DNA of 41,534 nucleotides from Betaproteobacteria bacterium (lineage in GTDB: Bacteria > Pseudomonadota > Gammaproteobacteria > Burkholderiales > Burkholderiaceae). A model generated the notes under the pieces. It had not been told where the DNA came from. It did not search any database and was given only the letters and a program-made list of their open reading frames with translations. A program made the position numbers and the translations under genes. Below, piece by piece: positions 8,806 to 18,433 of the stretch. The stretch spans positions 1 to 41,534 of the forward strand of contig CANCIL010000004.1 in the NCBI GenBank assembly GCA_947378095.1, given 5' to 3'. The stretch's first letter is position 1, and the number at the start of each line of letters is the position of its first letter.

Positions 8806-9996
8806 TTATTTCTTCTGTTTCTTGTAATAACTGCTTAAGTAAATAAGGGCGCCAGCAGTAATAAATACCGGAATCAGGGATCCTAGATTCAGAATATTCC
8901 AGCCCTGCGAAGTAATGAGTGCGCCTGAGCCAAACGAAGTAAAAGCCATCGTTCCAAAAACAAAAAAGTTGATGGCTGCTTGAGCCTTATCCCTCTCTTC
9001 GGGCTTATAGGCTGTCATTGCTAGAGAAGTCGATGCAGTGAATAAAAAATTCCATCCCACGCCGAGCAAAAAGAGTGCAATTAAAAATTGATGTAGATCT
9101 AATCCTGTTAATGCTATCGCGATACAGATGAGATTGAGCGCAACACCAAGCCCCATGATTTTCAGTGTGCCAAAGCGCTGAATTAAGGAGCCGGTAAAAA
9201 ATCCTGGGGCGAACATACCAATCACATGCCATTCCAATACCAGTGCTGTATCTGAAAAAGGCAGTCCACAGATTTGCATGGCTAGCGGGGTGGCGGCCAT
9301 GAGCAAGTTCATCACTCCATAGCCTAGAGCCGCGCCAATCACAGCCACCATAAAAACAGGCTGAGACAAAATCTCCTTTAGGCTTCGGCCGTCTGATAGA
9401 TGATGTTTGGTTTTGAATTCTTCTGGGAAGTGGATGAATTGCATCACGCCAATTCCGATGAAGCCTGCAATAGATAAGGTGAGGTAAGCGCCTAAAAAAG
9501 CCGTATCAAATAGATTTTTTGTCCAGGATGCCAAATTCGGTCCAATGACGGCTCCCAGGATGCCTCCAGCCAGGACCCAGGAAACTGCTTTATCGCGTTG
9601 ACTGAGCTCCGTGAGTTCGGCAGCGGCAAAACGGTAGAGTTGCCCGTTGGCGCTGTAATAGCCAGCGATAAAGGTGCCAGCCACGAGGAGCCAAAAGTTT
9701 TTGCTGATGGCAGCATAGGCGCATAGGAGGGCGGAGAGTACGGCAACCAATAGGCCTAATTGAAACGAGATTTTGCGTCCAAAATAATTTTGAGACTTCG
9801 CCACAATCGAAGTGGAAAAGGCGCCTCCAACGACATAGCCCATAACGGGCAGGGTGGCCATCCAACTTACTGGTGCCAGGCTTAGGCCCACTAAGCCATT
9901 AATGGCGATAAAGGTGACGTTGTTAGTCAGGAAAAGACCTTGGCAAACAATCAGCAACACCAAGTTTTTATTGAGTAGGGGGTGTTTACTGGACAT
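8806..9996 (-). CDS. MFS transporter
   Basis: About 12 hydrophobic segments, MFS-type loops, 396 aa. Confidence 0.9.
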   Translation of the reverse strand: MSSKHPLLNKNLVLLIVCQGLFLTNNVTFIAINGLVGLSLAPVSWMATLPVMGYVVGGAFSTSIVAKSQNYFGRKISFQLGLLVAVLSALLCAYAAISKNFWLLVAGTFIAGYYSANGQLYRFAAAELTELSQRDKAVSWVLAGGILGAVIGPNLASWTKNLFDTAFLGAYLTLSIAGFIGIGVMQFIHFPEEFKTKHHLSDGRSLKEILSQPVFMVAVIGAALGYGVMNLLMAATPLAMQICGLPFSDTALVLEWHVIGMFAPGFFTGSLIQRFGTLKIMGLGVALNLICIAIALTGLDLHQFLIALFLLGVGWNFLFTASTSLAMTAYKPEERDKAQAAINFFVFGTMAFTSFGSGALITSQGWNILNLGSLIPVFITAGALIYLSSYYKKQKK

Positions 9997-10141
9997 GGAT
10001 CAGAGTTTAAGGCGCTTTTGGGAATCGAGCTCTCTTGGTGGATTCCCTTAAATTGGGCCTCCTCTGCAGTTTTGAGGGGCAAATATGGCATTTTTGCTGA
10101 TGCCGATGATTTAAAATAGAAGACTCGCCTCATTGGCAAAG

Positions 10142-10203
10142 AGCCGCTAAAAGTGGCTTGCAGAATGCAGAACGTGAGAGTGGCAGGGTAAAAACCTGAC
10201 TCT
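10142..10203 (+). ncRNA. Structured 5' leader upstream of icd, candidate cis-regulatory RNA
   Basis: Hairpin AGCCGC-TAAAA-GTGGCT (10142-10158) and bulged hairpin AGAGT-gg-CAGG...CCTG-ACTCT (10177-10203), ending about 30 nt before the icd start. Confidence 0.45.
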
Positions 10204-10232
10204 GTAAATTTATCAATATCGAGGAAATATTA

Positions 10233-12467
10233 ATGGCTTCAGAGAAATCAAAGATTATTTACACCCTGACAGATGAGGCGCCCCTTTTGGCAACTTGCGC
10301 ATTTCTGCCGGTCATTCGCACTTTTACAGCTCCCGCAGGAGTAGAGATTGTGAAAAGCGACATCTCTGTAGCCGCACGTATTCTTGCTGAATTCCCAGAG
10401 TATTTAACTGAAGAGCAAAAAGTTCCCGATAATTTGGGCGCGCTTGGCAAGATGACTTTGATGCCAGATACCAACATTATTAAGCTACCTAACATTAGCG
10501 CCTCAGTACCTCAATTGCTGGCTGCGATTAAAGAATTGCAGACTAAGGGTTACAAGATCCCCAATTTCCCAGATGATCCGAAGAATGATGAGGAAAAATC
10601 TATTCGCACTCGATATTCCAAGTGCTTGGGTAGCTCAGTAAACCCAGTCTTGCGCGAAGGTAACTCAGATCGTCGTGCTCCAAATGCTGTAAAACAGTTT
10701 GCTCGTAAGCACCCCCATTCCATGGGTGAGTGGAGTCAGGCTTCGCGTACCCATGTTTCACATATGCATGGTGGAGACTTCTACTCAAGTGAGAAGTCGA
10801 TGACGATGACCAAGGCCTGCGATGTGAAGATGGACTTGGTTACTAAGAGCGGCAAGACCATTGTGCTCAAGCCAAAAGTCTCATTACTCGCTGGCGAGAT
10901 TATCGACAGCATGTATATGAGCAAAAAAGCCTTGTGCGAGTTCTACGAAAAAGAAATCGAAGATGCTTATAAGACTGGCATGATGCTTTCCTTGCACGTG
11001 AAGGCAACCATGATGAAGGTCTCACACCCTATCGTGTTTGGTCATGCTGTAAAGATTTTCTATAAAGACGCTTTTGCGAAACATGCCAAACTCTTTGAAG
11101 AGTTGGGAGTGAATGCCAATAATGGTATGAGCAGCTTGTACGAAAAAATTAAGACTTTGCCTGAATCGAAGCGCGAAGAAATTATTCAAGATTTACATGC
11201 TTGCCACGAGCACCGTCCTGCTTTAGCAATGGTGGATTCTGCTAAAGGTATTACGAACTTGCATTCTCCAAGCGATGTGATTGTGGATGCTTCCATGCCT
11301 GCCATGATTCGTGTTGGCGGAAAAATGTGGGGCGCCGATGGTCGTTTACATGACACCAAAGCGGTTATCCCAGAAAGTACTTTTGCCCGTATCTATCAAG
11401 AAATGATTAATTTCTGTAAGACTCACGGTAACTTTGATCCAACGACGATGGGGACTGTACCTAACGTTGGTTTGATGGCTCAACAAGCAGAAGAGTACGG
11501 TTCGCATGACAAGACTTTTGAGATTCCAGAAGCTGGAGTGGCCCGTATCGTTGCTGATGATGGCACTGTGTTGCTAGAGCAAAATGTAGAAGAGGGCGAT
11601 ATCTGGCGCATGTGCCAAGTAAAGGATGAGCCTATTCGTGACTGGGTCAAGTTGGCGGTAAATCGTGCACGCCTATCTAATACGCCAGCAGTATTCTGGT
11701 TGGATGAGTACCGTCCACATGAGGCTGAGCTCATCAAAAAGGTGAACACCTATTTGAAAGATTATGACCTGAAGGGTGTTGATATCCAGATCATGTCTCA
11801 GACTCGTGCAATGCGTTACACCCTAGAGCGTGTGATTCGCGGCAAAGATACGATTTCTGTTACCGGTAATATTTTGCGTGACTACCTTACTGACTTGTTC
11901 CCAATTATGGAATTAGGTACTAGTGCAAAGATGTTGTCTATCGTGCCATTGATGGCTGGTGGTGGCCTCTTTGAAACGGGTGCTGGTGGATCTGCGCCTA
12001 AGCACGTTCAACAGTTGGTGGAAGAAAATCATTTGCGCTGGGATTCCTTAGGTGAGTTCATGGCTTTGGCTGTATCGCTCGAAGACATTGGTGATAAAAC
12101 AGGTAATGCCAAAGTCAAATTACTGGCACGTACATTGGATGAAGCTACCGGCAAATTGTTAGATAACAATAAGTCACCTTCACCACGCACAGGTGAGTTA
12201 GATAACCGCGGTAGTCAGTTCTATTTAGCAATGTATTGGGCTGAAGCTTTAGCTGCTCAAACAGAAGATAAAGAATTGCAGGCCTACTTTGCACCTTTGG
12301 CTAAATCCCTTGCTCAAAATGAGCAGAAGATTGTGGATGAGTTCAAAGCAGTGCAAGGTAAACCAGCTGACATCGGCGGTTACTATGTAGCGGACTCAGA
12401 AAAGTGCAAAGCGGTGATGCGTCCAAGCGGCACCTTTAATGCTGCTTTGAAGGCTGCTAGAGCTTAG
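10233..12467 (+). CDS. icd: NADP-dependent isocitrate dehydrogenase, monomeric type
   Basis: 744 aa; [75 protein letters not shown]. Confidence 0.97.
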   Translation: MASEKSKIIYTLTDEAPLLATCAFLPVIRTFTAPAGVEIVKSDISVAARILAEFPEYLTEEQKVPDNLGALGKMTLMPDTNIIKLPNISASVPQLLAAIKELQTKGYKIPNFPDDPKNDEEKSIRTRYSKCLGSSVNPVLREGNSDRRAPNAVKQFARKHPHSMGEWSQASRTHVSHMHGGDFYSSEKSMTMTKACDVKMDLVTKSGKTIVLKPKVSLLAGEIIDSMYMSKKALCEFYEKEIEDAYKTGMMLSLHVKATMMKVSHPIVFGHAVKIFYKDAFAKHAKLFEELGVNANNGMSSLYEKIKTLPESKREEIIQDLHACHEHRPALAMVDSAKGITNLHSPSDVIVDASMPAMIRVGGKMWGADGRLHDTKAVIPESTFARIYQEMINFCKTHGNFDPTTMGTVPNVGLMAQQAEEYGSHDKTFEIPEAGVARIVADDGTVLLEQNVEEGDIWRMCQVKDEPIRDWVKLAVNRARLSNTPAVFWLDEYRPHEAELIKKVNTYLKDYDLKGVDIQIMSQTRAMRYTLERVIRGKDTISVTGNILRDYLTDLFPIMELGTSAKMLSIVPLMAGGGLFETGAGGSAPKHVQQLVEENHLRWDSLGEFMALAVSLEDIGDKTGNAKVKLLARTLDEATGKLLDNNKSPSPRTGELDNRGSQFYLAMYWAEALAAQTEDKELQAYFAPLAKSLAQNEQKIVDEFKAVQGKPADIGGYYVADSEKCKAVMRPSGTFNAALKAARA

Positions 12468-12485
12468 TCGTGTTTTTGACTAGTA

Positions 12486-12519
12486 CGAAAAAGGCAAACT
12501 CTCGGGTTTGCCTTTTTCG
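12486..12519 (+). terminator. Intrinsic terminator after icd
   Basis: 14-bp perfect stem CGAAAAAGGCAAAC-TCTCGG-GTTTGCCTTTTTCG. Confidence 0.9.
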
Positions 12520-12588
12520 TTATGGGCAATAAGCGCTAAAGCGAGATCAGTAGCACAATAGAGGTATTACTTCTGATAAAGGACTGAT

Positions 12589-13551
12589 ATGTCTTTTTTT
12601 GATCCCCATATTCTGCCAAGCGATATTACGCCTAAGGCGGTTTTTGAAAACCGTCGCAACTTAATCAAAGCCGCTGCTGCTGGCAGTTTTGGTATGGCAT
12701 TAGCGCCTTGGTTTTCACGACAAGCCCTGGCTGCAAGTCCTGAAAAATTAGCGGCTACTTTAAATGCTGCTTATGCTACCAAGGAGGAGTTAACGCCTTA
12801 TAAGTATGTAACGGGTTACAACAACTTTTATGAATTCGGGACTGATAAGGCTGACCCTGCAGCATATGCTGAAAGTTTGCAGACACGTCCTTGGACTGTA
12901 TCGATCGAAGGGTTGGTAAAAAAACCCATGACTTTGGATATTGACGCTTTACTCAAGCTTGCCCCGATGGAAGAGCGCATCTATCGCATGCGTTGCGTAG
13001 AGGGTTGGTCGATGGTGATTCCATGGGATGGATATTCATTATCCAAACTCATTAGCAAAGTAGAGCCCTTGGGCTCAGCAAAGTTTGTCGAATTTATTTC
13101 TTTGGCAGACCGTAAGCAGATGCCGGGCATTAAGAGCAACATTATTGATTGGCCCTATCGCGAGGGACTGCGCATGGATGAGGCAATGAATCCATTAACG
13201 CTGTTGACCTTTGGTCTTTATGGCGAAGTGCTACCAAAGCAAAATGGTGCCCCTGTGCGTATTGTGGTTCCTTGGAAGTATGGATTTAAGAGTGCTAAAT
13301 CGATTGTGAAGATTCGTTTTACAGAAGAGATGCCTAAAACCAGTTGGAGTCAGTTTGATGCACGTGAGTATGGTTTCTACTCTAATGTGAATCCGCAAGT
13401 GGACCACCCACGTTGGAGTCAGGCAAGCGAAAGAAGAATTGGTGATGCTAAGGGCGCGTTCGCTCCTAAAATTAAAACGCAGATGTTTAATGGCTACGGT
13501 GATCAGGTAGCCAGCCTCTATTCAGGCATGGACTTGAAGAAGTTTTATTAA
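12589..13551 (+). CDS. msrP: Protein-methionine-sulfoxide reductase catalytic subunit (YedY)
   Basis: Tat-like signal [18 protein letters not shown]; molybdopterin motif [31 protein letters not shown]-like [20 protein letters not shown]. Confidence 0.95.
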   Translation: MSFFDPHILPSDITPKAVFENRRNLIKAAAAGSFGMALAPWFSRQALAASPEKLAATLNAAYATKEELTPYKYVTGYNNFYEFGTDKADPAAYAESLQTRPWTVSIEGLVKKPMTLDIDALLKLAPMEERIYRMRCVEGWSMVIPWDGYSLSKLISKVEPLGSAKFVEFISLADRKQMPGIKSNIIDWPYREGLRMDEAMNPLTLLTFGLYGEVLPKQNGAPVRIVVPWKYGFKSAKSIVKIRFTEEMPKTSWSQFDAREYGFYSNVNPQVDHPRWSQASERRIGDAKGAFAPKIKTQMFNGYGDQVASLYSGMDLKKFY

Positions 13552-14109
13552 ATGATGAAGAAATACCATCTTGTTTTACTGGGGATCACTCTCGCATTTC
13601 TCCATATTCAGGTGCAGGCTCAAACGAGCGATGCTCCTGTTAAAACCATCGCCTCACTAGATGTCCCGCGTTATCTGGGTACTTGGTATGAGATTGCTAA
13701 ATTTCCGAATTGGTTTCAGAGGAAGTGTGCGAGCAATACCAAGGCGGTCTATTCCATTAAACCTGATGGCAATCTGCGGGTGCTCAATAGTTGCAAACAG
13801 GCTGATGGAGAAGTCTCCGAGGCAGAAGGCGCTGCTAGACAAATTGGTGCTAAAGATTCCCCTAAATTAGAGGTTCGCTTTGCACCTGCCTGGCTCTCAT
13901 TCTTGCCAATGGTGTGGGGTAACTATTGGGTAATTGATTTGGATAGCCAGTATCAGCTTGCAGCAGTAAGTGATCCAAGGCGTGAGTATCTCTGGATTCT
14001 TTCTAGAATGCCCCAATTAGACCCCAAGGCATATGAAGAATTGTTAGGCCGTTTGCAGGCTCAACAGTTTGATGTTCGTAAGCTAGAAATCACTCTGCAA
14101 AAGAATTAA
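13552..14109 (+). CDS. Lipocalin family protein (Blc-like)
   Basis: Signal peptide; LDVPRYLGTWYEIAKFPNWFQRKC; NYWVIDLDSQYQLAAVSDPRREYLWILSR. Confidence 0.95.
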   Translation: MMKKYHLVLLGITLAFLHIQVQAQTSDAPVKTIASLDVPRYLGTWYEIAKFPNWFQRKCASNTKAVYSIKPDGNLRVLNSCKQADGEVSEAEGAARQIGAKDSPKLEVRFAPAWLSFLPMVWGNYWVIDLDSQYQLAAVSDPRREYLWILSRMPQLDPKAYEELLGRLQAQQFDVRKLEITLQKN

Positions 14110-14128
14110 TCCCAATCTAATCGATTAG

Positions 14129-15061
14129 ATGAGTTCATTATTGCTGCCACCAGGAATAGAAATTTACGAAAGAGGTTGGCTTTCGGCAAACAATATTTTC
14201 CACTTCGGTGATGGCGATGTTTCTATTGTGGATACCGGCTATTACGCCCATTCCAAGATGACCGTGGATATCGTCACTAACGCTCTCAAGAAGAATGGCC
14301 TCAGCAGCTTAAACAAGATTATTAATACCCATCTTCACTCGGACCACTGCGGTGGCAATGCTGCCTTACAAGAGCATTTTGGATGTGAGATTTATGTTCC
14401 CGCTGCTGAAGCACTAGCCGTGCAGGACTGGAACGCAGACCTGTTGAGTTATGAAAATCTAGGGCAGGATTGTCCTCAATTTAGCCATCATGGTATTTTG
14501 ATTCCTGGCCAAGAGATATTACTGGGGCGATACCTTTGGCAAATATTGGCCGCTCCGGGACATGACCCTCATTCGGTGATTTTGTATCAAGCCGAGCATG
14601 GCATTTTGATTTCTGCTGATGCATTATGGGAAGAGGGCTTTGGTGTGATATTCCCTGAGCTATGGGGTGAGCCTGGATTTGAGGAGGTTGCGCAAACTCT
14701 GGATCTGATTGAAGCCTTGCCGGTTTCCTTGGTGATTCCAGGGCATGGAAGACCTTTTACTGATCTCGCCAAATCTATTGAGACAGCTCGATCTCGCTTG
14801 GATTACTTAGCGTCTAGCCCTGATCGAAATTCGAGGCATGGCGCTAAAGTGCTGCTCAAATACAAATTGTTGGAGTGGCAAAAAATAGAAATGCAAGCAG
14901 CTCATCGTTGGATTACTGATACACCCGCCTTGCAACATGCTGCGAAACAATTGCATATGGGCATGGATGAATTTGCGCAATGGTTGCCGCAAGCCCTTGT
15001 CAAATCAGGTGCGGCTAAATTAGAGGGCGCATACTTAATGAATCATGAACCTACTTATTGA
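14129..15061 (+). CDS. MBL-fold metallo-hydrolase
   Basis: NTHLHSDHCGGN, APGHDPHSVILY, IPGHGRPF. Confidence 0.9.
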   Translation: MSSLLLPPGIEIYERGWLSANNIFHFGDGDVSIVDTGYYAHSKMTVDIVTNALKKNGLSSLNKIINTHLHSDHCGGNAALQEHFGCEIYVPAAEALAVQDWNADLLSYENLGQDCPQFSHHGILIPGQEILLGRYLWQILAAPGHDPHSVILYQAEHGILISADALWEEGFGVIFPELWGEPGFEEVAQTLDLIEALPVSLVIPGHGRPFTDLAKSIETARSRLDYLASSPDRNSRHGAKVLLKYKLLEWQKIEMQAAHRWITDTPALQHAAKQLHMGMDEFAQWLPQALVKSGAAKLEGAYLMNHEPTY

Positions 15062-15076
15062 AGGGCAATCCCATAT

Positions 15077-15841
15077 ATGAAACACACCGTTTTGATAACT
15101 GGAGCCACAGCAGGATTTGGAGAGGCGACAGCGCGACGATTCTTGGCTAATGGGCATAAAGTGATTGCTGCTGGTAGAAGAGCGGAGCGATTAGAGGCGC
15201 TGAAAGCATCACTGCCCGCAGATCAGCAAAAAGACTTATTTACTTTGGTGCTAGATGTTTGCAATAACGCACAAGTCGAGGGCTTCATTGTAAATCTTCC
15301 AGCAGCTTTTTCTCAAATCACAATCTTAGTCAATAACGCCGGTCTTGCGCTTGGATTGGATCCTGCGCACAAAGCATTGATTAGTGATTGGGATCGCATG
15401 ATGGATACCAATGTCAAGGGCTTGGTTCATATGACGCATGCTGTGTTACCAGGTATGGTTGAGCGTAAATGTGGGCACATCATTAATATTGGATCAGTTG
15501 CAGGCCTCTATGCGTATGCTGGTAGCAATGTGTATGGGGCTAGTAAGGCTTTTGTAAAGCAATTCAGTATGAATTTACGTGCAGACCTGATCGGAACACC
15601 GCTAAGAGTAACGTGTATTGAACCTGGCTTAAGCGCCGGCACAGAGTACTCAAATGTTCGGTTTAAAGGAGATACCGCTCGTGTTGAAAAGATCTATCAA
15701 GGAGTCGAGGCCTTAAGTCCTGATAATGTGGCAGAAGCTATTTATTGGACGGCAACCTTGCCATCTCACGTGAACATTAATGCCCTAGAGATCATGCCGG
15801 TACAGCAATCCTTTGCTGGTACAACGGTCTACCGCGGTTAG
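15077..15841 (+). CDS. SDR family oxidoreductase (YdfG-like)
   Basis: TGATAGFGEATAR, NNAGLALG, YGASKAFVKQFS. Confidence 0.95.
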   Translation: MKHTVLITGATAGFGEATARRFLANGHKVIAAGRRAERLEALKASLPADQQKDLFTLVLDVCNNAQVEGFIVNLPAAFSQITILVNNAGLALGLDPAHKALISDWDRMMDTNVKGLVHMTHAVLPGMVERKCGHIINIGSVAGLYAYAGSNVYGASKAFVKQFSMNLRADLIGTPLRVTCIEPGLSAGTEYSNVRFKGDTARVEKIYQGVEALSPDNVAEAIYWTATLPSHVNINALEIMPVQQSFAGTTVYRG

Positions 15842-15848
15842 CGGGGAG

Positions 15849-16412
15849 CTATTCTTTCCATTGGTAAAACTGTGGATAGACTCGCATAACGACTGGGCCA
15901 TCAAAATCCCAAGATTTGCATTTACCTAAGTAGAGCGGTGGCTTTTTCTCATCCGGATGAAACAAGGCGCCTGGAATAGATTGAAAAGCCGCTGTTGCTA
16001 AGTTATTCAGAAGATCGCGTAAATGCGTGCAGCCCTGTATCCCGCCTAGGTGCGTTTCAATCGTTTTGCGCCAGCCTTTTCCAAGTCGCGCTCCGATGAG
16101 TGCATCCATGGGTGGAACAACTTCTGGGCACTCTGGATGTGGATGCGCATCCATCGACACCTCAATAGCCTGTATCACCAGCTCTTTATTGACTGTTACT
16201 CGAATCCACATGTCGTGGATTGCTTCGCCAGGAGTCCAGGTTCTACTACCTGTTGTGAAGGGGTGGGATTTGGTATCTTTCAAATGCGCCTCAATATCCC
16301 AAAGTCCATCTTCACGGGCAAATCCATTAAAGCTGATCTCTCGTGAATGTAAAGGGGTGCGTGGTTTAGGGTTGCTTAGCATGATGTGTTGTCGCATTTC
16401 AAGGTCATGCAA
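15849..16412 (-). CDS. DUF2889 domain-containing protein (start may be 16382)
   Basis: REDGLWDIEAHLKDTKSHPF, GEAIHDMWIRVTV, GWRKTIETHLGGIQGCTHLRDLL. Confidence 0.9.
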   Translation of the reverse strand: MHDLEMRQHIMLSNPKPRTPLHSREISFNGFAREDGLWDIEAHLKDTKSHPFTTGSRTWTPGEAIHDMWIRVTVNKELVIQAIEVSMDAHPHPECPEVVPPMDALIGARLGKGWRKTIETHLGGIQGCTHLRDLLNNLATAAFQSIPGALFHPDEKKPPLYLGKCKSWDFDGPVVMRVYPQFYQWKE

Positions 16413-16501
16413 GTGATGATAATGAATTGCCTACATCCCTGCCGAACAACTGTCTGTGCAATGATGAGAGAAAGCGCTCTGTAGTATGCTCTGCTGCATA
16501 T

Positions 16502-17227
16502 ATGGCAAAACCAATTTCCCTTGAAAAAATACTTTTTAGCCAAGGCTTCGGCACGCGCAGGTATTGCGCGGACCTAGTCTATGCAGATTTAGTAAAGGTT
16601 AATGGCGTCTTAGCAGAGGATCCTGAAGAGCGTATCGCCACCGATGATTTGTTACTCAACGTAGAGGGCAAGGATTGGGAATACCATGAAAAGGCCTATA
16701 TCGTTTTTAATAAGCCGCCTAACTATGAGTGTTCTCATAAAACTACGCATCACCCTAGCGTATATAGCCTTTTGCCCAGCCCCTTTGTTGAGCGTGGCTT
16801 GCAATGTGTGGGACGTCTAGACTATGACACTACGGGTTTATTGCTGATTTCAGATGATGGGCAATTTATTCACAAAATGACGACACCCAAAAAAAATATT
16901 GGCAAGGTCTATCAAATCACTACGCCTAATCCGATTACTGAAAAGCAAATCGATCATTTGTTAAAAGGTGTTGTGTTGGATGATGATCCCAAACCTTGTT
17001 TTGCGACAGCATGTGAGCAAGTGTCTGAAAATATCTTGGCAATGACCATTGTTGAAGGACGCTATCATCAAGTAAAGCGAATGATGGCTGCAGTAGGTAA
17101 CCATGTGGACCAGTTGCATCGCAGTCAAATTGGCGCTTATCGCATGCCCGCTGATTTGGCCCAAGGGGAGTGGCGTTGGCTATATCCAGATGATTTAAAA
17201 CAACTCTCTCAAAGCATTGATCAATAG
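16502..17227 (+). CDS. RsuA/RluB/E/F-type pseudouridine synthase
   Basis: S4-like N-terminus; VGRLDYDTTGLLLISDDG; EGRYHQVKRMMAAVGN; upstream in-frame ORF start at 16427. Confidence 0.95.
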   Translation: MAKPISLEKILFSQGFGTRRYCADLVYADLVKVNGVLAEDPEERIATDDLLLNVEGKDWEYHEKAYIVFNKPPNYECSHKTTHHPSVYSLLPSPFVERGLQCVGRLDYDTTGLLLISDDGQFIHKMTTPKKNIGKVYQITTPNPITEKQIDHLLKGVVLDDDPKPCFATACEQVSENILAMTIVEGRYHQVKRMMAAVGNHVDQLHRSQIGAYRMPADLAQGEWRWLYPDDLKQLSQSIDQ

Positions 17228-17233
17228 GCCACT

Positions 17234-17545
17234 ATGTTACTAAGCGAAACCGATATTCGTGCTTCCTTATCTTTATGGGAAGTGGATACCCAAAACCAAG
17301 TCATTACTCGTACATTTATATTTGCGGATTTTATTCATGCATTTGAATTTATGAAGCAATGCGCTCAATATGCAAATGAGATAGACCATCATCCAGATTG
17401 GTCTAATTCATGGAATAAAGTAGTCGTACATCTATCAACCCATTCAGCCGGGAAGATAACTAAATTAGATATCGATTTTGCTCAGAAGATGGATGTTCTT
17501 GCTGCGCAGATTAATGCTCATCCCCCTCAAGATCCTCTTCGTTGA
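17234..17545 (+). CDS. phhB: 4a-hydroxytetrahydrobiopterin dehydratase
   Basis: FADFIHAFEFMKQCAQYANEIDHHPDWSNSWNKVVVHLSTHSAGKITKLDIDFA. Confidence 0.93.
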   Translation: MLLSETDIRASLSLWEVDTQNQVITRTFIFADFIHAFEFMKQCAQYANEIDHHPDWSNSWNKVVVHLSTHSAGKITKLDIDFAQKMDVLAAQINAHPPQDPLR

Positions 17546-17726
17546 TACTCATGAGAATGGTGGCTAATAAGCCATAAACCACTTCGGTGGCAATCATGCC
17601 ATCTTCATCCAGTTCGTCAATAAGGTCGTTTAGGCGGTCTTCAGTAGGTTCATTGAGCAAGGTCATGGCGCACTCGCACCCATAGTCAAAGTCTTCGTCG
17701 TTCTGGGTTTTGTCTTCGTTTGTCAT
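17511..17726 (-). CDS. Small highly acidic hypothetical protein
   Basis: Likely start ATG at 17726 (MTNEDKTQNDEDFDYGCECAM...); protein-like but unknown; 3' end overlaps phhB by 35 bp. Confidence 0.5.
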   Translation of the reverse strand: MTNEDKTQNDEDFDYGCECAMTLLNEPTEDRLNDLIDELDEDGMIATEVVYGLLATILMSINEEDLEGDEH

Positions 17727-17925
17727 GGTTATCCTTAGTTGAGTCTTCAGAATAGCAAATTCAGCGTTAATTCGATAGTAGAGCCCGGAGATATATTGCT
17801 CCAAAGAGCTCAAATTCTTGGTTTTCTCGCTAAGTCGATATGTCTGGACATCGGGTTTATATGCACTGCAAAATATCCATATTCATTTATAGTGTTCTAA
17901 AAATAAAACCACCAATGGAGGCAAC

Positions 17926-18423
17926 ATGCAGTTAAGTGTTAATGGTCAAATGTTCGACATTGATGTTGAACCAAATATGCCCTTGCTTTGGGCAATTCGC
18001 GAGGCTGTTGGTCTCACTGGCACGAAATATGGGTGTGGAGTTGCGCAATGTGGAGCCTGTACTGTTTACATGAATGGTGAACCAGTGCGCTCTTGCTCAA
18101 TTCCGGTTTCCGCTGTGGGTAGCGCGAAGATCACCACGATCGAGGCCCTCTCTAAAGATAATTCTCATCCAGTGCAAAAAGCCTGGATTGCATTAGACGT
18201 TCCGCAGTGTGGCTATTGTCAATCTGGTCAGGTGATGGCAGCTGCTGCTTTGCTCAAAAGAATTCCTAAGCCAACCGATGCTGATATAGATAATGCAATG
18301 TCAAATCTATGCCGTTGCGGTACCTATCAAAAAATTCGGGACGGTATCCATGTAGCCTCTGGACAGAAAAAATTAGCGGATGTGTTGGCGCAGTATGAAG
18401 CATCTCCAGCGACTCGTGGTTAA
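17926..18423 (+). CDS. iorA: (2Fe-2S)-binding subunit, isoquinoline 1-oxidoreductase alpha-like
   Basis: [24 protein letters not shown] and [16 protein letters not shown]...[11 protein letters not shown]. Confidence 0.9.
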   Translation: MQLSVNGQMFDIDVEPNMPLLWAIREAVGLTGTKYGCGVAQCGACTVYMNGEPVRSCSIPVSAVGSAKITTIEALSKDNSHPVQKAWIALDVPQCGYCQSGQVMAAAALLKRIPKPTDADIDNAMSNLCRCGTYQKIRDGIHVASGQKKLADVLAQYEASPATRG

Positions 18424-18433
18424 GGAGATAGAC

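Noticed and set aside
16027-16416. 129-aa plus-strand ORF opposite DUF2889
   Set aside because: Shadow of a well-supported minus-strand gene; composition not protein-like.
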